The notes under the pieces: model-generated | What the model saw: only the letters and a program-made list of their open reading frames with translations | Told to the model about the DNA's origin: nothing | The model's database searches: none | Program-made: the position numbers and the translations under genes | Shown: positions 1-8,721 of the stretch, in pieces | How positions within the stretch are numbered: position 1 is the first letter of the stretch | How the letters are laid out: each line of letters begins with the position of its first letter | IMG/VR virus record: IMGVR_UViG_3300048834_001323 | Coordinates: 1-54,125 of that record | Reading direction: 5' to 3' (one strand) | Length of the DNA stretch: 54,125 nt | Source of the DNA: a virus

Positions 1-357
1 ATGATTTGGGGTTCAGAAATTGTTCACGAATCGTCTCTGTCCGTTTTGTTAATTTTTTGCGGTTTGTTCTTAGTGTTTTCCCCGCCTGTGCTGGCGGGGC
101 CTGTAGGACTAATGGCGAGAGATTTGATACCCCAATCTTTTCAGGGGTTATTCATTTTGGCTTTAGGTGTTTTCAGGATATATGGGGTTATTTATCAGAA
201 TCCAAAAGTCAGGGTCTCCGCAGCCGCTACCTCTGCGTTTTTATGGTTATCGTTTTTTTTGATGAGTATTGGTTCAGTGCCTCCCGGCATTGGAAGCCCG
301 ATGTATTTATGGCTTGCTCTTAACTCTTTGTTCATCATCTTTAAGATTAAAAAATAA
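1..357 (+). CDS. small polytopic membrane protein, possibly lysis-related
   Basis: The 118-residue product has about four hydrophobic segments (roughly residues 13-33, 45-64, 72-92 and 99-114) and a short basic C-terminus, so it should sit in the inner membrane. No enzymatic motif is visible. If the molecule is circular it directly follows the M15 endolysin at the right end and precedes the terminase, a usual place for a holin or accessory lysis membrane protein. The ATG is the first base of the window and no ribosome site is visible before it, so the true start may be further in. Function is inferred from position and topology only. Confidence 0.6.
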   Translation: MIWGSEIVHESSLSVLLIFCGLFLVFSPPVLAGPVGLMARDLIPQSFQGLFILALGVFRIYGVIYQNPKVRVSAAATSAFLWLSFFLMSIGSVPPGIGSPMYLWLALNSLFIIFKIKK

Positions 358-368
358 AAAGGAACAAC

Positions 369-752
369 GTGTCCGAAGAACTCATCATCGCTTTAAGTAA
401 AGGCTTCGGCGGATTGTTGACCCCCTTAAACTCGATTCTCATTGCTTTTATCACGGTTTGCGGCACCCTTCTTTTCAGAAGGCGGTTCACGCTTCAGGAT
501 CGCCGTCAAAGCAGGGAGGATCGTTGCGAAAGGCTGGAGATTGGTTACAACATACTCAGGGAGTGGTCTCAGTCAAATTTTAGAATGGTTTGCCGCATTG
601 CCCACCTTCGGGAAGAGGGGCGGGTTGATGATAAATACGTTTCTAATCGCGTGATGGAAATAGCGGCTCTCGCTCCGCCTTACGCCAGATTGGATGATTA
701 CATACAAACCGGCGACGGCTTGGAAGAAGTTGGGGAGCAGCCGAAGGGTTAA
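369..752 (+). CDS. membrane-anchored small protein upstream of terminase
   Basis: A GTG start lies eight bases after an AAGGA ribosome site, giving 127 residues. One transmembrane helix is visible at about residues 18-37, followed by a long, charged, helical tail, with a likely N-out, C-in topology. This architecture resembles inner-membrane spanin or holin-associated proteins, but no family signature is clear and the periplasmic side is short. The gene is co-directional with its neighbours and ends four bases before the next ATG. Function unknown; a lysis role is only inferred from its place next to other membrane genes. Confidence 0.6.
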   Translation: MSEELIIALSKGFGGLLTPLNSILIAFITVCGTLLFRRRFTLQDRRQSREDRCERLEIGYNILREWSQSNFRMVCRIAHLREEGRVDDKYVSNRVMEIAALAPPYARLDDYIQTGDGLEEVGEQPKG

Positions 753-756
753 AAAC

Positions 757-1623
757 ATGGCCGGAGGCCAGCAAAGCATGGGAAGGCGTAAAAAAGAAGA
801 AGATTGGATTGATGACGAAGACGGGGCGATTATTCCTCCCGGCTCTAAATCTGTGGGCGACACGTCGCTGCACGAGCCTCTTCTTGGTCAAATACCACTA
901 AGCGCGCCAGTGCGATGGATTGACTGCATGGACGAATGCCCTTACCCTAATCCTGAAGTTGAGTTCATTCGCTCTCCGTTTCCCATTTCCCTTTCTGTAT
1001 TAGCCGCCAGATGGGAGGGGCTGTTCAAGATTCACGAAATCGAGCAGTTATACGCCTGCAATATGTGGTCGATGAAGCGTTCCCAGTATTGGGACGAAAT
1101 CAATAAACAGGTGCTTGACACCTACCAGACTGAAGATGCTCAATTCCACGTCCGGCTTCTTAAAGATGACATTCGCCGCTTCAGCAACATCCTCGACCGG
1201 CTTGACGGCGATCTCACGCAAGGCGTGGAATATCAGAAAGCGCGTGGAGGCGGCGGCTTTGGCTACGTCAAAATGCCCATGACGGTCGATAGCATCGTCA
1301 AACTGTCCAACGCCGCTGTCAACGTCTCCAACCTTCGGGCCACGCGCGCCGGTATCGCTACCAAAATCACGCGCGAAGAAAAAGATATTGGGAAGAATAT
1401 CAAGGAAGTTCTCGACAATCGCCGCGCTACTGATGATGAGGCTTACAAGGACTTGATCGAGATCGCTCAGATGGGAGGCAGGATATTCGATTCAGGAGAA
1501 ACTGAAAGTGGCGTCCCGATTCGGGATGTAACAGCCGAAGCGCGCGTGATGCCTAACGGTGAGTATTCCGTTGAGGACGAAGAATTGAAGCGCATTCGGG
1601 GTGACTATGGACAATCTGAATAA
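757..1623 (+). CDS. terS: putative terminase small subunit
   Basis: The 288-residue protein overlaps the large terminase gene by 17 bases, the usual arrangement of the DNA-recognition subunit and its motor. The ATG at 757 is preferred over the upstream in-frame codon at 694 because AAGGG lies just before it and it starts four bases after the previous stop. Residues about 60-110 contain a possible helix-turn-helix region (LSVLAARWEGLFKIHEIEQL), and the rest is helical and charged as in oligomerising small terminases. Sequence similarity to a named family is not obvious, so the call rests mainly on position. It would bind packaging-initiation sites and load the concatemer onto the large subunit. 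Confidence 0.6.
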   Translation: MAGGQQSMGRRKKEEDWIDDEDGAIIPPGSKSVGDTSLHEPLLGQIPLSAPVRWIDCMDECPYPNPEVEFIRSPFPISLSVLAARWEGLFKIHEIEQLYACNMWSMKRSQYWDEINKQVLDTYQTEDAQFHVRLLKDDIRRFSNILDRLDGDLTQGVEYQKARGGGGFGYVKMPMTVDSIVKLSNAAVNVSNLRATRAGIATKITREEKDIGKNIKEVLDNRRATDDEAYKDLIEIAQMGGRIFDSGETESGVPIRDVTAEARVMPNGEYSVEDEELKRIRGDYGQSE

Positions 1624-3244
1624 CGAGCCGGTGTCCAAGCAAGTTGCGGCGGCGATGGTGGCGGGGCAGCGGCGTTTTGACTGGGTTCGCAGTTACGTCG
1701 ACATCTCCGCCGCTTCCGGCGACCCTGAGTCCACGACGCTCAATCCGAATCAGATATTCACCATTCTCGACCACCATCAATATCAGGTGGCTGAAAAGGG
1801 CAGGCAGGAAGGCCACTCGTTTGGCTTTTCTTTGGACTCTGTGGCCGGTTCGGTTATTGAGCCGCGCTCACGCCACGTTCACATTTCAACTGACAAGTGG
1901 GAAGCCCAAAACAAACAGGTTTACTGCCTCAACATTCTCGACTCCCTCCATCGGGAAACAAGGCAATACGCGCGTATCAAAACCGAAAGCAAAGAGCGAA
2001 TCGAGTTTGTCAACGGCGCGATGATTGACTTTCTTGCCTGCCGCCCTCCGCGCGGTGTTCCGCGCGCCCGTATCTATCTTGATGAAATTGCCTTCATGCC
2101 GAATGTGCTGGCGATCCTTAAAGCCTCCATCGCGGCCACGTTGCATGGCGGCTACATCCGCGCTGGCAGCACACACTTCGGCGTTGGCACCGAGTTTTAT
2201 CAGATGGTGCGGAATACCGCGAACGAAGCGGGGCGCAAGCCATACGACCCCTGGCACAGAGGCTACTTTCCCTGGTGGACTTGCCCGAATTTGTGCGTCG
2301 ATGTCAATCGCGCCATTCACGAAGCTCCGGGCATGGCGACCGAGGAGCGTGTAGAAAAATTTGGGAACTACAAGCTCAAGATGGTCTTTTCCGGCTACGC
2401 TCTTGTAGAAGACTTTCAGGAAGAAATGGAGTGCATTGCCTGCGACTTACTGCATTCGTTCTACCCCATTTCTCTCATTCAATCCTGCCATCCCCTGAAT
2501 CCTGATTCGCATTGGTTTGAATACGTGGAATGCAGCGGGGCCGAAGTTGATCCATTAGAACCGGCTAAAAATGCAATTCGCCTGCTGGCGCGCGAAATAA
2601 AAAGTAACAAGATCAACGGGCAGTGGTATTGGGCGATGGACATCGGGCATACCCATGACAAAGATGAAATTACGATTGGGAACCTTGACAAAAAAATTCT
2701 CTCTCCGCGCGTGATGATCTCCATGTCCCGGATGCCGTTCGAGAAAAAGGAAGAGCTAATTCATTATATGATGGAGCAACTCCCCATTCAGTTGGGTTTG
2801 ATTGACTCGACCGGCATGGGGACGCAGTTGGGTCAGAATATGAATGCCCGATACGGGGAAAAGGCTGCGCCTCTGGTATTCGACAATAACAACAAAGGCA
2901 TCATGGCGAATGACTTGAAGATTATGATGGAGGGTAGCTCGATTGTGATCCCTGTTCTTAGCTCTTTGGTGCGTCAGATTCACGCTATCAAGAAAACTGT
3001 GACTCGGCACAAGCGAGAGGTTTATGACGTGGAGGAAAACCGTGAGCATCACGGCGACAAATTCTGGAGCCTTGCAATGTTCGCTTCAATGGCGGCTTTG
3101 ACACCGGCCAAGTTTTCCTTTCCGATTATCGTCACCAACACATCTCAACTTCATAGTATCCCTTCGGTGCATTCGTATAAAAGAGGAAGCATTGGTCAGA
3201 CCTATCATCCTCATGGTATTATTATCAAGTCGAATCAAAATTAA
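1607..3244 (+). CDS. terL: terminase large subunit (ATPase and nuclease)
   Basis: This is the DNA-packaging motor. Numbering from the in-frame GTG at 1601, a lambda-type deviant Walker A motif is visible (KGRQEGHS, residues 66-73) and a Walker B motif RIYLDE ends with D161-E162. The C-terminal RNase H-like nuclease shows AMDIGHTHDKDEI as the first acidic strand, then LIDSTGMG, then HHGDKFWSLAM with the last conserved Asp, the pattern of Mu gp28-like and Terminase_6 proteins. About 545 residues is normal for the family. The ATG at 1607 overlaps the small subunit, suggesting translational coupling; GTG at 1601 is an alternative start. Confidence 0.93.
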   Translation: MDNLNNEPVSKQVAAAMVAGQRRFDWVRSYVDISAASGDPESTTLNPNQIFTILDHHQYQVAEKGRQEGHSFGFSLDSVAGSVIEPRSRHVHISTDKWEAQNKQVYCLNILDSLHRETRQYARIKTESKERIEFVNGAMIDFLACRPPRGVPRARIYLDEIAFMPNVLAILKASIAATLHGGYIRAGSTHFGVGTEFYQMVRNTANEAGRKPYDPWHRGYFPWWTCPNLCVDVNRAIHEAPGMATEERVEKFGNYKLKMVFSGYALVEDFQEEMECIACDLLHSFYPISLIQSCHPLNPDSHWFEYVECSGAEVDPLEPAKNAIRLLAREIKSNKINGQWYWAMDIGHTHDKDEITIGNLDKKILSPRVMISMSRMPFEKKEELIHYMMEQLPIQLGLIDSTGMGTQLGQNMNARYGEKAAPLVFDNNNKGIMANDLKIMMEGSSIVIPVLSSLVRQIHAIKKTVTRHKREVYDVEENREHHGDKFWSLAMFASMAALTPAKFSFPIIVTNTSQLHSIPSVHSYKRGSIGQTYHPHGIIIKSNQN

Positions 3245-3252
3245 AAAATACC

Positions 3253-4689
3253 ATGCCTACACCTGAATCAGTCGTTATTGTCGATGAGCAAGTGAGCCGC
3301 GCGGCCAGTCCGACGACCGACGTTCTTCCTTTGCGCTCACCCTGGCAGTCGAAATACGGATCGCCAAACCTCTTGCCGCCTCCGCTGGAGCTTGGTAACG
3401 CGCCCTGGAATATGCCCGAAGACTTGAAGTGGGCCATGCTCCGCGACCCGCAGGTATTCGCCGGTTATATGTTATGGAAGACCGCTATTTTAGTAGACGG
3501 CGTGCAGATTCACCCGAATGCCAACATCAAAAAAGGCTCCAAGCGATTTGAGTTGGCGCGCGAGATAGCGGCGTTTTGCTTGTGGAACCTCAACAACATG
3601 AGAGGTGGTATTCACAGCAAGCTGCTTCAACTTCTCGATTCGTGTATTCAAGGGCAAAAAGCCGCCTCTCAGGTTTATCGCTTACAGAACTCAAAGCGGC
3701 TTCGTGAATACTTCCCCAACCTCCCGACCGGCAACGTCCTAACGCTGGATTATTTGCGCGTAATGCCGAATGATTCTTATCGGATTCGCACCGATGATTT
3801 TGGCGTCGTGGTCGGGTTGCAGGACGTTAATTCATCCGGCGAAAAAGACATCTATCCGATCTCCAAGTTCACGCATTGCGTGTTCCGGCCTTATGACGAT
3901 CATCCGCTCGGCACCAACATCCTGTGGCCTGCCTATATGCCCTGGTATGAAAAGCAGCAGATCGCGCCGGAGCGCTTGGCAAACATGACGCAGTTCGGCT
4001 CCCCGTCCTTCGTCGGTATCACGCCGGAGGGCATTAACAGCGTGGCGATGCTCGATCAATACGGTCAGCCAATGATTGTTGACGGCAGGCCGGTAGAAAT
4101 TCCCATCAACGCACACATGATGCAGGCCTTGCAGAATTTTCAAGGCAACGGCAACGCTACGGTTATTCCCTATGGCGGCGACCTGCGAAAGATTGAAGCA
4201 GCCAACGGCGGCGAGATATTCCGTTTTTATTCAGATGATAAGAACTTGGAAATAATGAAAGCTATGTTCTTTACCGCTAACTGGACGGAGCAAACTAAAA
4301 ATCCTTCTTCCGCTCAAAGCAAGGCTGGACAGGGCATTGGCGCGTTTTCGATTCAGGATGGAAAATACAACCTGGCCGATGCAGTCGAGGAATCGCTGCT
4401 TTACAACATGACCGTGATGAATTATGGGGAAGAAAACGAAGACCTTGTTCCCGACATTGCCTTTGGCACCAGTCGGCAGGAAACTGTTTCTTTAGCCAAT
4501 GCGGTCGCGGCTTTATGGTCAACCGGATTCTTTGACAACACGCAGCGCGTTCAGCTTTGCAAGGACTTGGGCCTGCCGGAGCCTGACCCCGATCAGCCGC
4601 CGATTAACCCGAACACTCCGAATAAACCAACCGGGAATGTCGATCCAGCAGGGGTCGGCAAGGATAATAGCGATGAAACAGACGACTGA
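3253..4689 (+). CDS. portal protein, Mu gp29-like (DUF935)
   Basis: The 478-residue product follows the terminase directly and precedes the protease, the canonical portal position. It contains the portal-type stretch DLKWAMLRDPQVFAGYMLWKTAIL, then a region predicted as helices and wing around LLQLLDSCIQGQKAASQVYR, and a Pro/Asn-rich disordered C-terminus (last 35 residues). Twelve copies would form the ring through which DNA enters and to which the connector binds. The Mu-type terminase next to it fits the DUF935 assignment. The family is inferred from the overall pattern; the general portal call is firm from context. Confidence 0.85.
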   Translation: MPTPESVVIVDEQVSRAASPTTDVLPLRSPWQSKYGSPNLLPPPLELGNAPWNMPEDLKWAMLRDPQVFAGYMLWKTAILVDGVQIHPNANIKKGSKRFELAREIAAFCLWNLNNMRGGIHSKLLQLLDSCIQGQKAASQVYRLQNSKRLREYFPNLPTGNVLTLDYLRVMPNDSYRIRTDDFGVVVGLQDVNSSGEKDIYPISKFTHCVFRPYDDHPLGTNILWPAYMPWYEKQQIAPERLANMTQFGSPSFVGITPEGINSVAMLDQYGQPMIVDGRPVEIPINAHMMQALQNFQGNGNATVIPYGGDLRKIEAANGGEIFRFYSDDKNLEIMKAMFFTANWTEQTKNPSSAQSKAGQGIGAFSIQDGKYNLADAVEESLLYNMTVMNYGEENEDLVPDIAFGTSRQETVSLANAVAALWSTGFFDNTQRVQLCKDLGLPEPDPDQPPINPNTPNKPTGNVDPAGVGKDNSDETDD

Positions 4690-4849
4690 AAACATGGTCA
4701 ATAGTCCATACTTTATTTTTGATAAAGAATTTATGGATAAAGTCGAAGAAATAAGAACTAATACTGAGGAGAAAAAAGATAATGAGCATTCCCGGAATGT
4801 CGCAGGACAAGTGCAAACAAAGATCGCGCCTCGCCGCTCTAAGATATGA
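4673..4849 (+). CDS. possible 58-residue ORF between portal and protease
   Basis: This short frame starts with ATG eight bases after an AAGGA site, overlaps the end of the portal gene by 17 bases and the start of the protease gene by 68 bases, and so bridges the only gap there. The product is hydrophilic with a Glu/Lys/Asn-rich middle and a basic tail. No family is recognised. The spacing and ribosome site favour translation, but the long overlap with the protease start leaves open that it is spurious. Confidence 0.35.
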   Translation: MKQTTENMVNSPYFIFDKEFMDKVEEIRTNTEEKKDNEHSRNVAGQVQTKIAPRRSKI

Positions 4850-6269
4850 TGTCAACGCCGTCCCGCTGCGCTTCATTGGCTCCAGCACCAGGCAGGCCAA
4901 CGAAGATTTTATGGAGTTAAAGACGGTCGGCAAGCTGCCCGAATCGAATGATTCGATCATGCGTCTCATTAACTCCAAACTGCCTGAAGGTTCTCCGCCT
5001 TTGACTTCCGATCAGGTGTATGTCCACTTCCACGAAGCGGCCAACAACAACTTCGTCTCGGATCGCTCGATGCACATGAGCGAGAAGACCTTGAAGAATA
5101 TCGGGCAGGATGCGGCGGCAGGCGTGGCATTTATGAACTCGCACCGGACTGGCGGAATGTCCAGCCCCTCCGAGCTTCCTTTTGGCCGCACCTTTGCCGG
5201 TCAGTATCAAGAAGGCTTTGACGATAACAAGCGCCCGATCCGTCGCTCGATCATTGGCGTGTATATGCTCAAAGGCACTCATCCCAATGGTCAGAACGGC
5301 CCCTCGACTGATGACTTGCATCAGGGCATCCTCTCCGGCACTATCTTCGACATCAGCGTTGGCTTGAGCGGCGGGGAGTATATTTGCGAGGTATGCAGCA
5401 ACCCTTTGAACGCGCGCGATGATGATGGCGAATATCTCTGCAACCATTATCCTGGCACCCACATGGGCATGACCAAAGAAGAAATACTTGCCCAAAAGAA
5501 AGCCGATCCGCAAAACACAAAAGGGCTGGCTTCTTATTTACTTGATGACGCGCATCTCAACGAAAGCTCTGCCGTTTACGATGGGGCCGTCCCCGGCGCT
5601 GGCATTAAGAAGGTAATGAGCTTCGCGCAAAGTTCTTCGATCAGTAAAGAGCAATTCCGCGAGTTGGTAACGGAGGCTTATCAGGAGTTCGGATCGCTCT
5701 TGCCGTTTGACATTTCAGAAATTGTTACATTAAATTTAGAAGGGGATTGCCAAACCAACGGGGAACATGATACAATCCCTTCCAATGGAGAAAAGTTTAT
5801 GAACAACGAAAACCAAAACGAAGATTCGCAGGAAGAAACTCAAGAAGATGAAGTCGAGGTTGTTACCGAAGATGAAAGTCTCGAAACACCCGATCCGGCT
5901 CCGGTTGCGGAGGCTCCTGTAGTCGAGACCGCTCCGGTTGCAGGTAAGCAAAACAACGCCAACAAGCATGGCCGCGCTGCGAAGTATTTCGTGGAGTCTC
6001 ATTTGTTGTCTAATCGTATTCTGCCTACCGAGTCCGAGTCGTTGACTAACCTCTATCTCGCCTGCGCCGAGCATGGCATCGAAGATGAGCTTGAAGCGTT
6101 TGTGGAAGCGCGTCCCGGCCATAAATTCACCAACGATGTCATCGCGCCTCGGCTGGATGGGAAGAATTACTCCACCCCGACCTTACCTCAAGATGCAGAA
6201 GATGCGTCCATCGAACAGGCCCGTAAAGACACCTCAAAGTTCTTGAACGGCGACAAAGCTAAAGTCTAA
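4782..6269 (+). CDS. capsid maturation protease with C-terminal scaffold domain
   Basis: GAGGAG precedes the ATG. Residues 1-230 resemble the prohead protease group that carries a zinc site: H121 in NSHRTG, then S192 in DISVGLSGG as candidate catalytic residues, followed by C202-x2-C205 and C220-x-H222 (CEVC and CNH). Residues 340-390 are an acidic, Pro/Ala/Val-rich disordered stretch and the last 100 are helical, as in scaffolding domains. The protease would cleave scaffold and other head proteins during maturation. The C-terminal third can also be made separately from an internal start at 5799. Its place between portal and major capsid supports the call. Confidence 0.8.
   Translation: MSIPGMSQDKCKQRSRLAALRYDVNAVPLRFIGSSTRQANEDFMELKTVGKLPESNDSIMRLINSKLPEGSPPLTSDQVYVHFHEAANNNFVSDRSMHMSEKTLKNIGQDAAAGVAFMNSHRTGGMSSPSELPFGRTFAGQYQEGFDDNKRPIRRSIIGVYMLKGTHPNGQNGPSTDDLHQGILSGTIFDISVGLSGGEYICEVCSNPLNARDDDGEYLCNHYPGTHMGMTKEEILAQKKADPQNTKGLASYLLDDAHLNESSAVYDGAVPGAGIKKVMSFAQSSSISKEQFRELVTEAYQEFGSLLPFDISEIVTLNLEGDCQTNGEHDTIPSNGEKFMNNENQNEDSQEETQEDEVEVVTEDESLETPDPAPVAEAPVVETAPVAGKQNNANKHGRAAKYFVESHLLSNRILPTESESLTNLYLACAEHGIEDELEAFVEARPGHKFTNDVIAPRLDGKNYSTPTLPQDAEDASIEQARKDTSKFLNGDKAKV
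5799..6269 (+). CDS. nested internal-start scaffolding protein
   Basis: Inside the protease gene and in the same frame, ATG at 5799 is preceded by GGAG with eight bases between, a better ribosome site than many real starts here. It would give a 156-residue acidic, helical protein equal to the scaffold domain alone. This is the arrangement known for lambda C and Nu3. The preceding 60 bases encode a linker that need not be conserved. Production of the short form in excess is inferred from family knowledge; the sequence shows only the start signal and frame. Confidence 0.6.
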   Translation: MNNENQNEDSQEETQEDEVEVVTEDESLETPDPAPVAEAPVVETAPVAGKQNNANKHGRAAKYFVESHLLSNRILPTESESLTNLYLACAEHGIEDELEAFVEARPGHKFTNDVIAPRLDGKNYSTPTLPQDAEDASIEQARKDTSKFLNGDKAKV

Positions 6270-6334
6270 GACCTTCTTTTGGTCGCAGTAAAAGTCGCAC
6301 ACAAATAAACGTAGAATTTAACGGAGAAGACGAA

Positions 6335-7105
6335 ATGGGCAACGGAATTTTTGCAGAAGAACTGCCGGGAACCGGGACGCTAACTCAGGTTTTCGCTAAC
6401 GCGACCGGGATGCGTCAAAAAGTCGGTGGCGTTACGATTGACTGGTCGAAGGTCGCTGCTGCGGGAGCGGATGTTACATTCCCGGACGGCACCAAAATTT
6501 TGGCCGGTAAAAAATACTTGCGTTACGGCACGTTCATCGCCAAAATCACGCAGGTTGAAGTCAACACCGTCACCGTCGATGCGACGGGTGGCACCTTCAA
6601 GATTGGTGTTACGATTCGCGGCGTCACCGAGACAACGGCGGCGATTGTCGAAAACGCGACTCAAACGCAAGTTCAAACTGCTCTGGACGCGCTGTATATC
6701 GTTCAGCAGAATGGCGGCGTCACTGTCAGCACCGCTGGCAGCGTCCACACACTGACCTTCAATCAGCAGGCCGGTAACGTCACGGTCACAACTGACGCGG
6801 CATTGTTGACGGGTGGAGCGGGAACCGCAGCGGTCGTCGTCACGACCAATGGTGATGCGAATGCGGGGATGTATGGCCCGTATGATTCGACTGCTACCGA
6901 TGGCCGTCAAAACCGCAATCGCGGCGAGATTTTCTTCATCAACAAGACGGTGTTGGAAGATGATGAGATGTCGAATCATCCTCCGGCCTACGAAGGCGGC
7001 AACGTCTTTGTGGCGCGTCTTGATTTAGGCTCGGCTCCAAAACTGACTCGCGCTCAATGCGACACGGTTTTCCCGGACTTGAAATACACCTCGACCGCCA
7101 ATTAA
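6335..7105 (+). CDS. head decoration-like protein with accessory beta-domain
   Basis: The 256-residue protein lies between scaffold and major capsid, the place of lambda D-type decoration proteins. The first 65 residues and the last 80 (including FFINKTVLEDDEMSNHP and YEGGNVFVARL) look like the decoration core. Residues about 72-170 form an inserted Thr/Val-rich beta-domain with the pattern TFKIGVTIRG, then TQTQVQTALDAL, then HTLTFNQQAG. Related modules appear in two other virion proteins here. GGAG precedes the start by ten bases. Decoration of the capsid surface is inferred from position and size. Confidence 0.65.
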   Translation: MGNGIFAEELPGTGTLTQVFANATGMRQKVGGVTIDWSKVAAAGADVTFPDGTKILAGKKYLRYGTFIAKITQVEVNTVTVDATGGTFKIGVTIRGVTETTAAIVENATQTQVQTALDALYIVQQNGGVTVSTAGSVHTLTFNQQAGNVTVTTDAALLTGGAGTAAVVVTTNGDANAGMYGPYDSTATDGRQNRNRGEIFFINKTVLEDDEMSNHPPAYEGGNVFVARLDLGSAPKLTRAQCDTVFPDLKYTSTAN

Positions 7106-7170
7106 ATTAGTTGCGCTTTTGCGCTCCAGCACATTCTCTATCGTATAAATTCACAGAACAGGAAAATCAA

Positions 7171-8313
7171 ATGAACTCAGCATTAGGTGTGGGTTGGAGC
7201 GCCGCTCTTACTCAAAAACGTCTTCAGGCCATTGTCGAAACAATCACTGCCGAACAACGCGCGGATAACCGGCTCGTCTTTCTTGGCCGCACTCCGATCA
7301 CGCCGTCCACCAACAAAGAGTTGATGGGAACCTTTGAAGGCGAGACGTATGCCGCCGACCTGATCATGGACGATCAGGCCGCAGTCGTGCATGATGTCGG
7401 CAAGTTCCAGTTCCAGAAGTCCAACATTGCCAACTTGAAACATGGTTTCTTGATGGGTCAGGAGCAAATCGAAGAACTGGAATACCTGATGATGCAGGAC
7501 GGCGGGGTTGGCAGCTTTGCGAATCAGTATTTGGCGCGTAACTATGCCCGTTTGATTCGCGGTATCCAGCATCGTTTGGAAGCCTTGATCGTTTCGGCTT
7601 ACCGCGACGAAACGGTTTACAACCGCTACGGCATCATCATTCGCGGCACATGGGGCATGCCAGCCGACCTCAAGATGGACGTGGAAACACCCTGGGATGA
7701 CGTAGACAACGCGACTCCGGTTGACGACTTGCAATACATGAAGAACGAAGTCGCGCCCGACATGGAAACCGAGTTTGATCGCGCCACCATGTCCCGCCGC
7801 TCGTTTGGTCAAATGGTTCGCACGAAGAACTTCCAGGACAAAGCCCGTATCATTGTCGGCACCGGCTTCAATCTCAACTTCGACATCCCGGACAATGCGT
7901 TCCCCAATGCGTTCGATGATCGCATGGTGAGCATGGCTGAAGCGGTTGTCGGCATGAGCTTTGAAATCTACGACGCTGGCCTCAAGGTCAAGAATGACGA
8001 TGGCTCCGTTACGCGCCATCGCACGCTGCCGCACAACGAAGTCATTCTTTCTTCTCGCGCCGTAGACAACAACCCCGAAGCTCTTGACGTGGGCAACGCG
8101 ATTGTGACGGAATCGTTGATGGCGGAATACGTCAACAACACCATCGTTGGCGGTCTGCCGAATCGCGTAAGCGGCCCCGTTGCCTACGCCGCGCCGACGA
8201 CTGCTGACCTGAACCCTCCGGGCATGACCGGATGGGGCGTGCAGCGCGCTTTCCCGCGCAAGTGGGACAAAGTGGCGACCGGCCTGATGCGTATCGGCAC
8301 CAGTCCTACCTAA
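7171..8313 (+). CDS. major capsid protein, lambda E-like
   Basis: The 380-residue product follows the decoration protein and has the length and alternating helix-strand texture of lambda gpE-type major capsid proteins, with a conserved-looking N-terminal half (RLVFLGRTPITPS, then EQIEELEYL, then RLIRGIQHRLEALIVSAY). The ATG at 7171 is chosen over the in-frame 7111 start because AGGAAA lies just upstream and the earlier 20 residues are unlikely coding. Several hundred copies would make the icosahedral shell. Identification rests on position, length and general pattern. Confidence 0.82.
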   Translation: MNSALGVGWSAALTQKRLQAIVETITAEQRADNRLVFLGRTPITPSTNKELMGTFEGETYAADLIMDDQAAVVHDVGKFQFQKSNIANLKHGFLMGQEQIEELEYLMMQDGGVGSFANQYLARNYARLIRGIQHRLEALIVSAYRDETVYNRYGIIIRGTWGMPADLKMDVETPWDDVDNATPVDDLQYMKNEVAPDMETEFDRATMSRRSFGQMVRTKNFQDKARIIVGTGFNLNFDIPDNAFPNAFDDRMVSMAEAVVGMSFEIYDAGLKVKNDDGSVTRHRTLPHNEVILSSRAVDNNPEALDVGNAIVTESLMAEYVNNTIVGGLPNRVSGPVAYAAPTTADLNPPGMTGWGVQRAFPRKWDKVATGLMRIGTSPT

Positions 8314-8351
8314 GCTGTTTCGCACCGAGAATAAAAAGGAGAAGTCCATAG

Positions 8352-8705
8352 ATGCCTAAAACACGCGCAGAAATCTTGGCTACCATCGCAGAAGGGCGTT
8401 CACAGATGGTAGTCATCAACGGGGAGCGACACCGCTTCACTAAAGCCGAAGACGTTCCCTCGGATGCTATTTTATCCGCAGGGAACCCGGAGGCTATCGA
8501 GCAGGCTGAAAAACGCTTGAACGATCAGCAGGAAGCTCTTGACAAAGAGCGCGAAGCCCTCCGCGAAGAAAAAGAACGCATTGCCGCAGCCGAGGCCGAA
8601 GCTGCTAACGATTTCGTCATCCTCTCTGATGAAGAAGTTGCAGCACTCCCATCTAAAGAGCGCAAGGCTTACGAGAAAGAATTCGACAAGCATCTCGGTT
8701 CGTAA
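8352..8705 (+). CDS. small coiled-coil head or connector protein
   Basis: An AAGGAG site precedes the ATG. The 117-residue product starts with a short globular part and then has a long charged heptad region (residues about 52-90, rich in Glu, Lys and Ala) that should be a coiled coil, ending in a short helix. It sits between the major capsid and connector genes, where small head completion or connector accessory proteins are common. No family is recognised. Confidence 0.6.
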   Translation: MPKTRAEILATIAEGRSQMVVINGERHRFTKAEDVPSDAILSAGNPEAIEQAEKRLNDQQEALDKEREALREEKERIAAAEAEAANDFVILSDEEVAALPSKERKAYEKEFDKHLGS

Positions 8706-8721
8706 TTGTTTTTAGAAGTCA

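Noticed and set aside
7183-8349. 388-residue minus-strand frame opposite the major capsid gene
   Set aside because: Same reasoning; His/Val/Arg-rich antisense texture and no leader.
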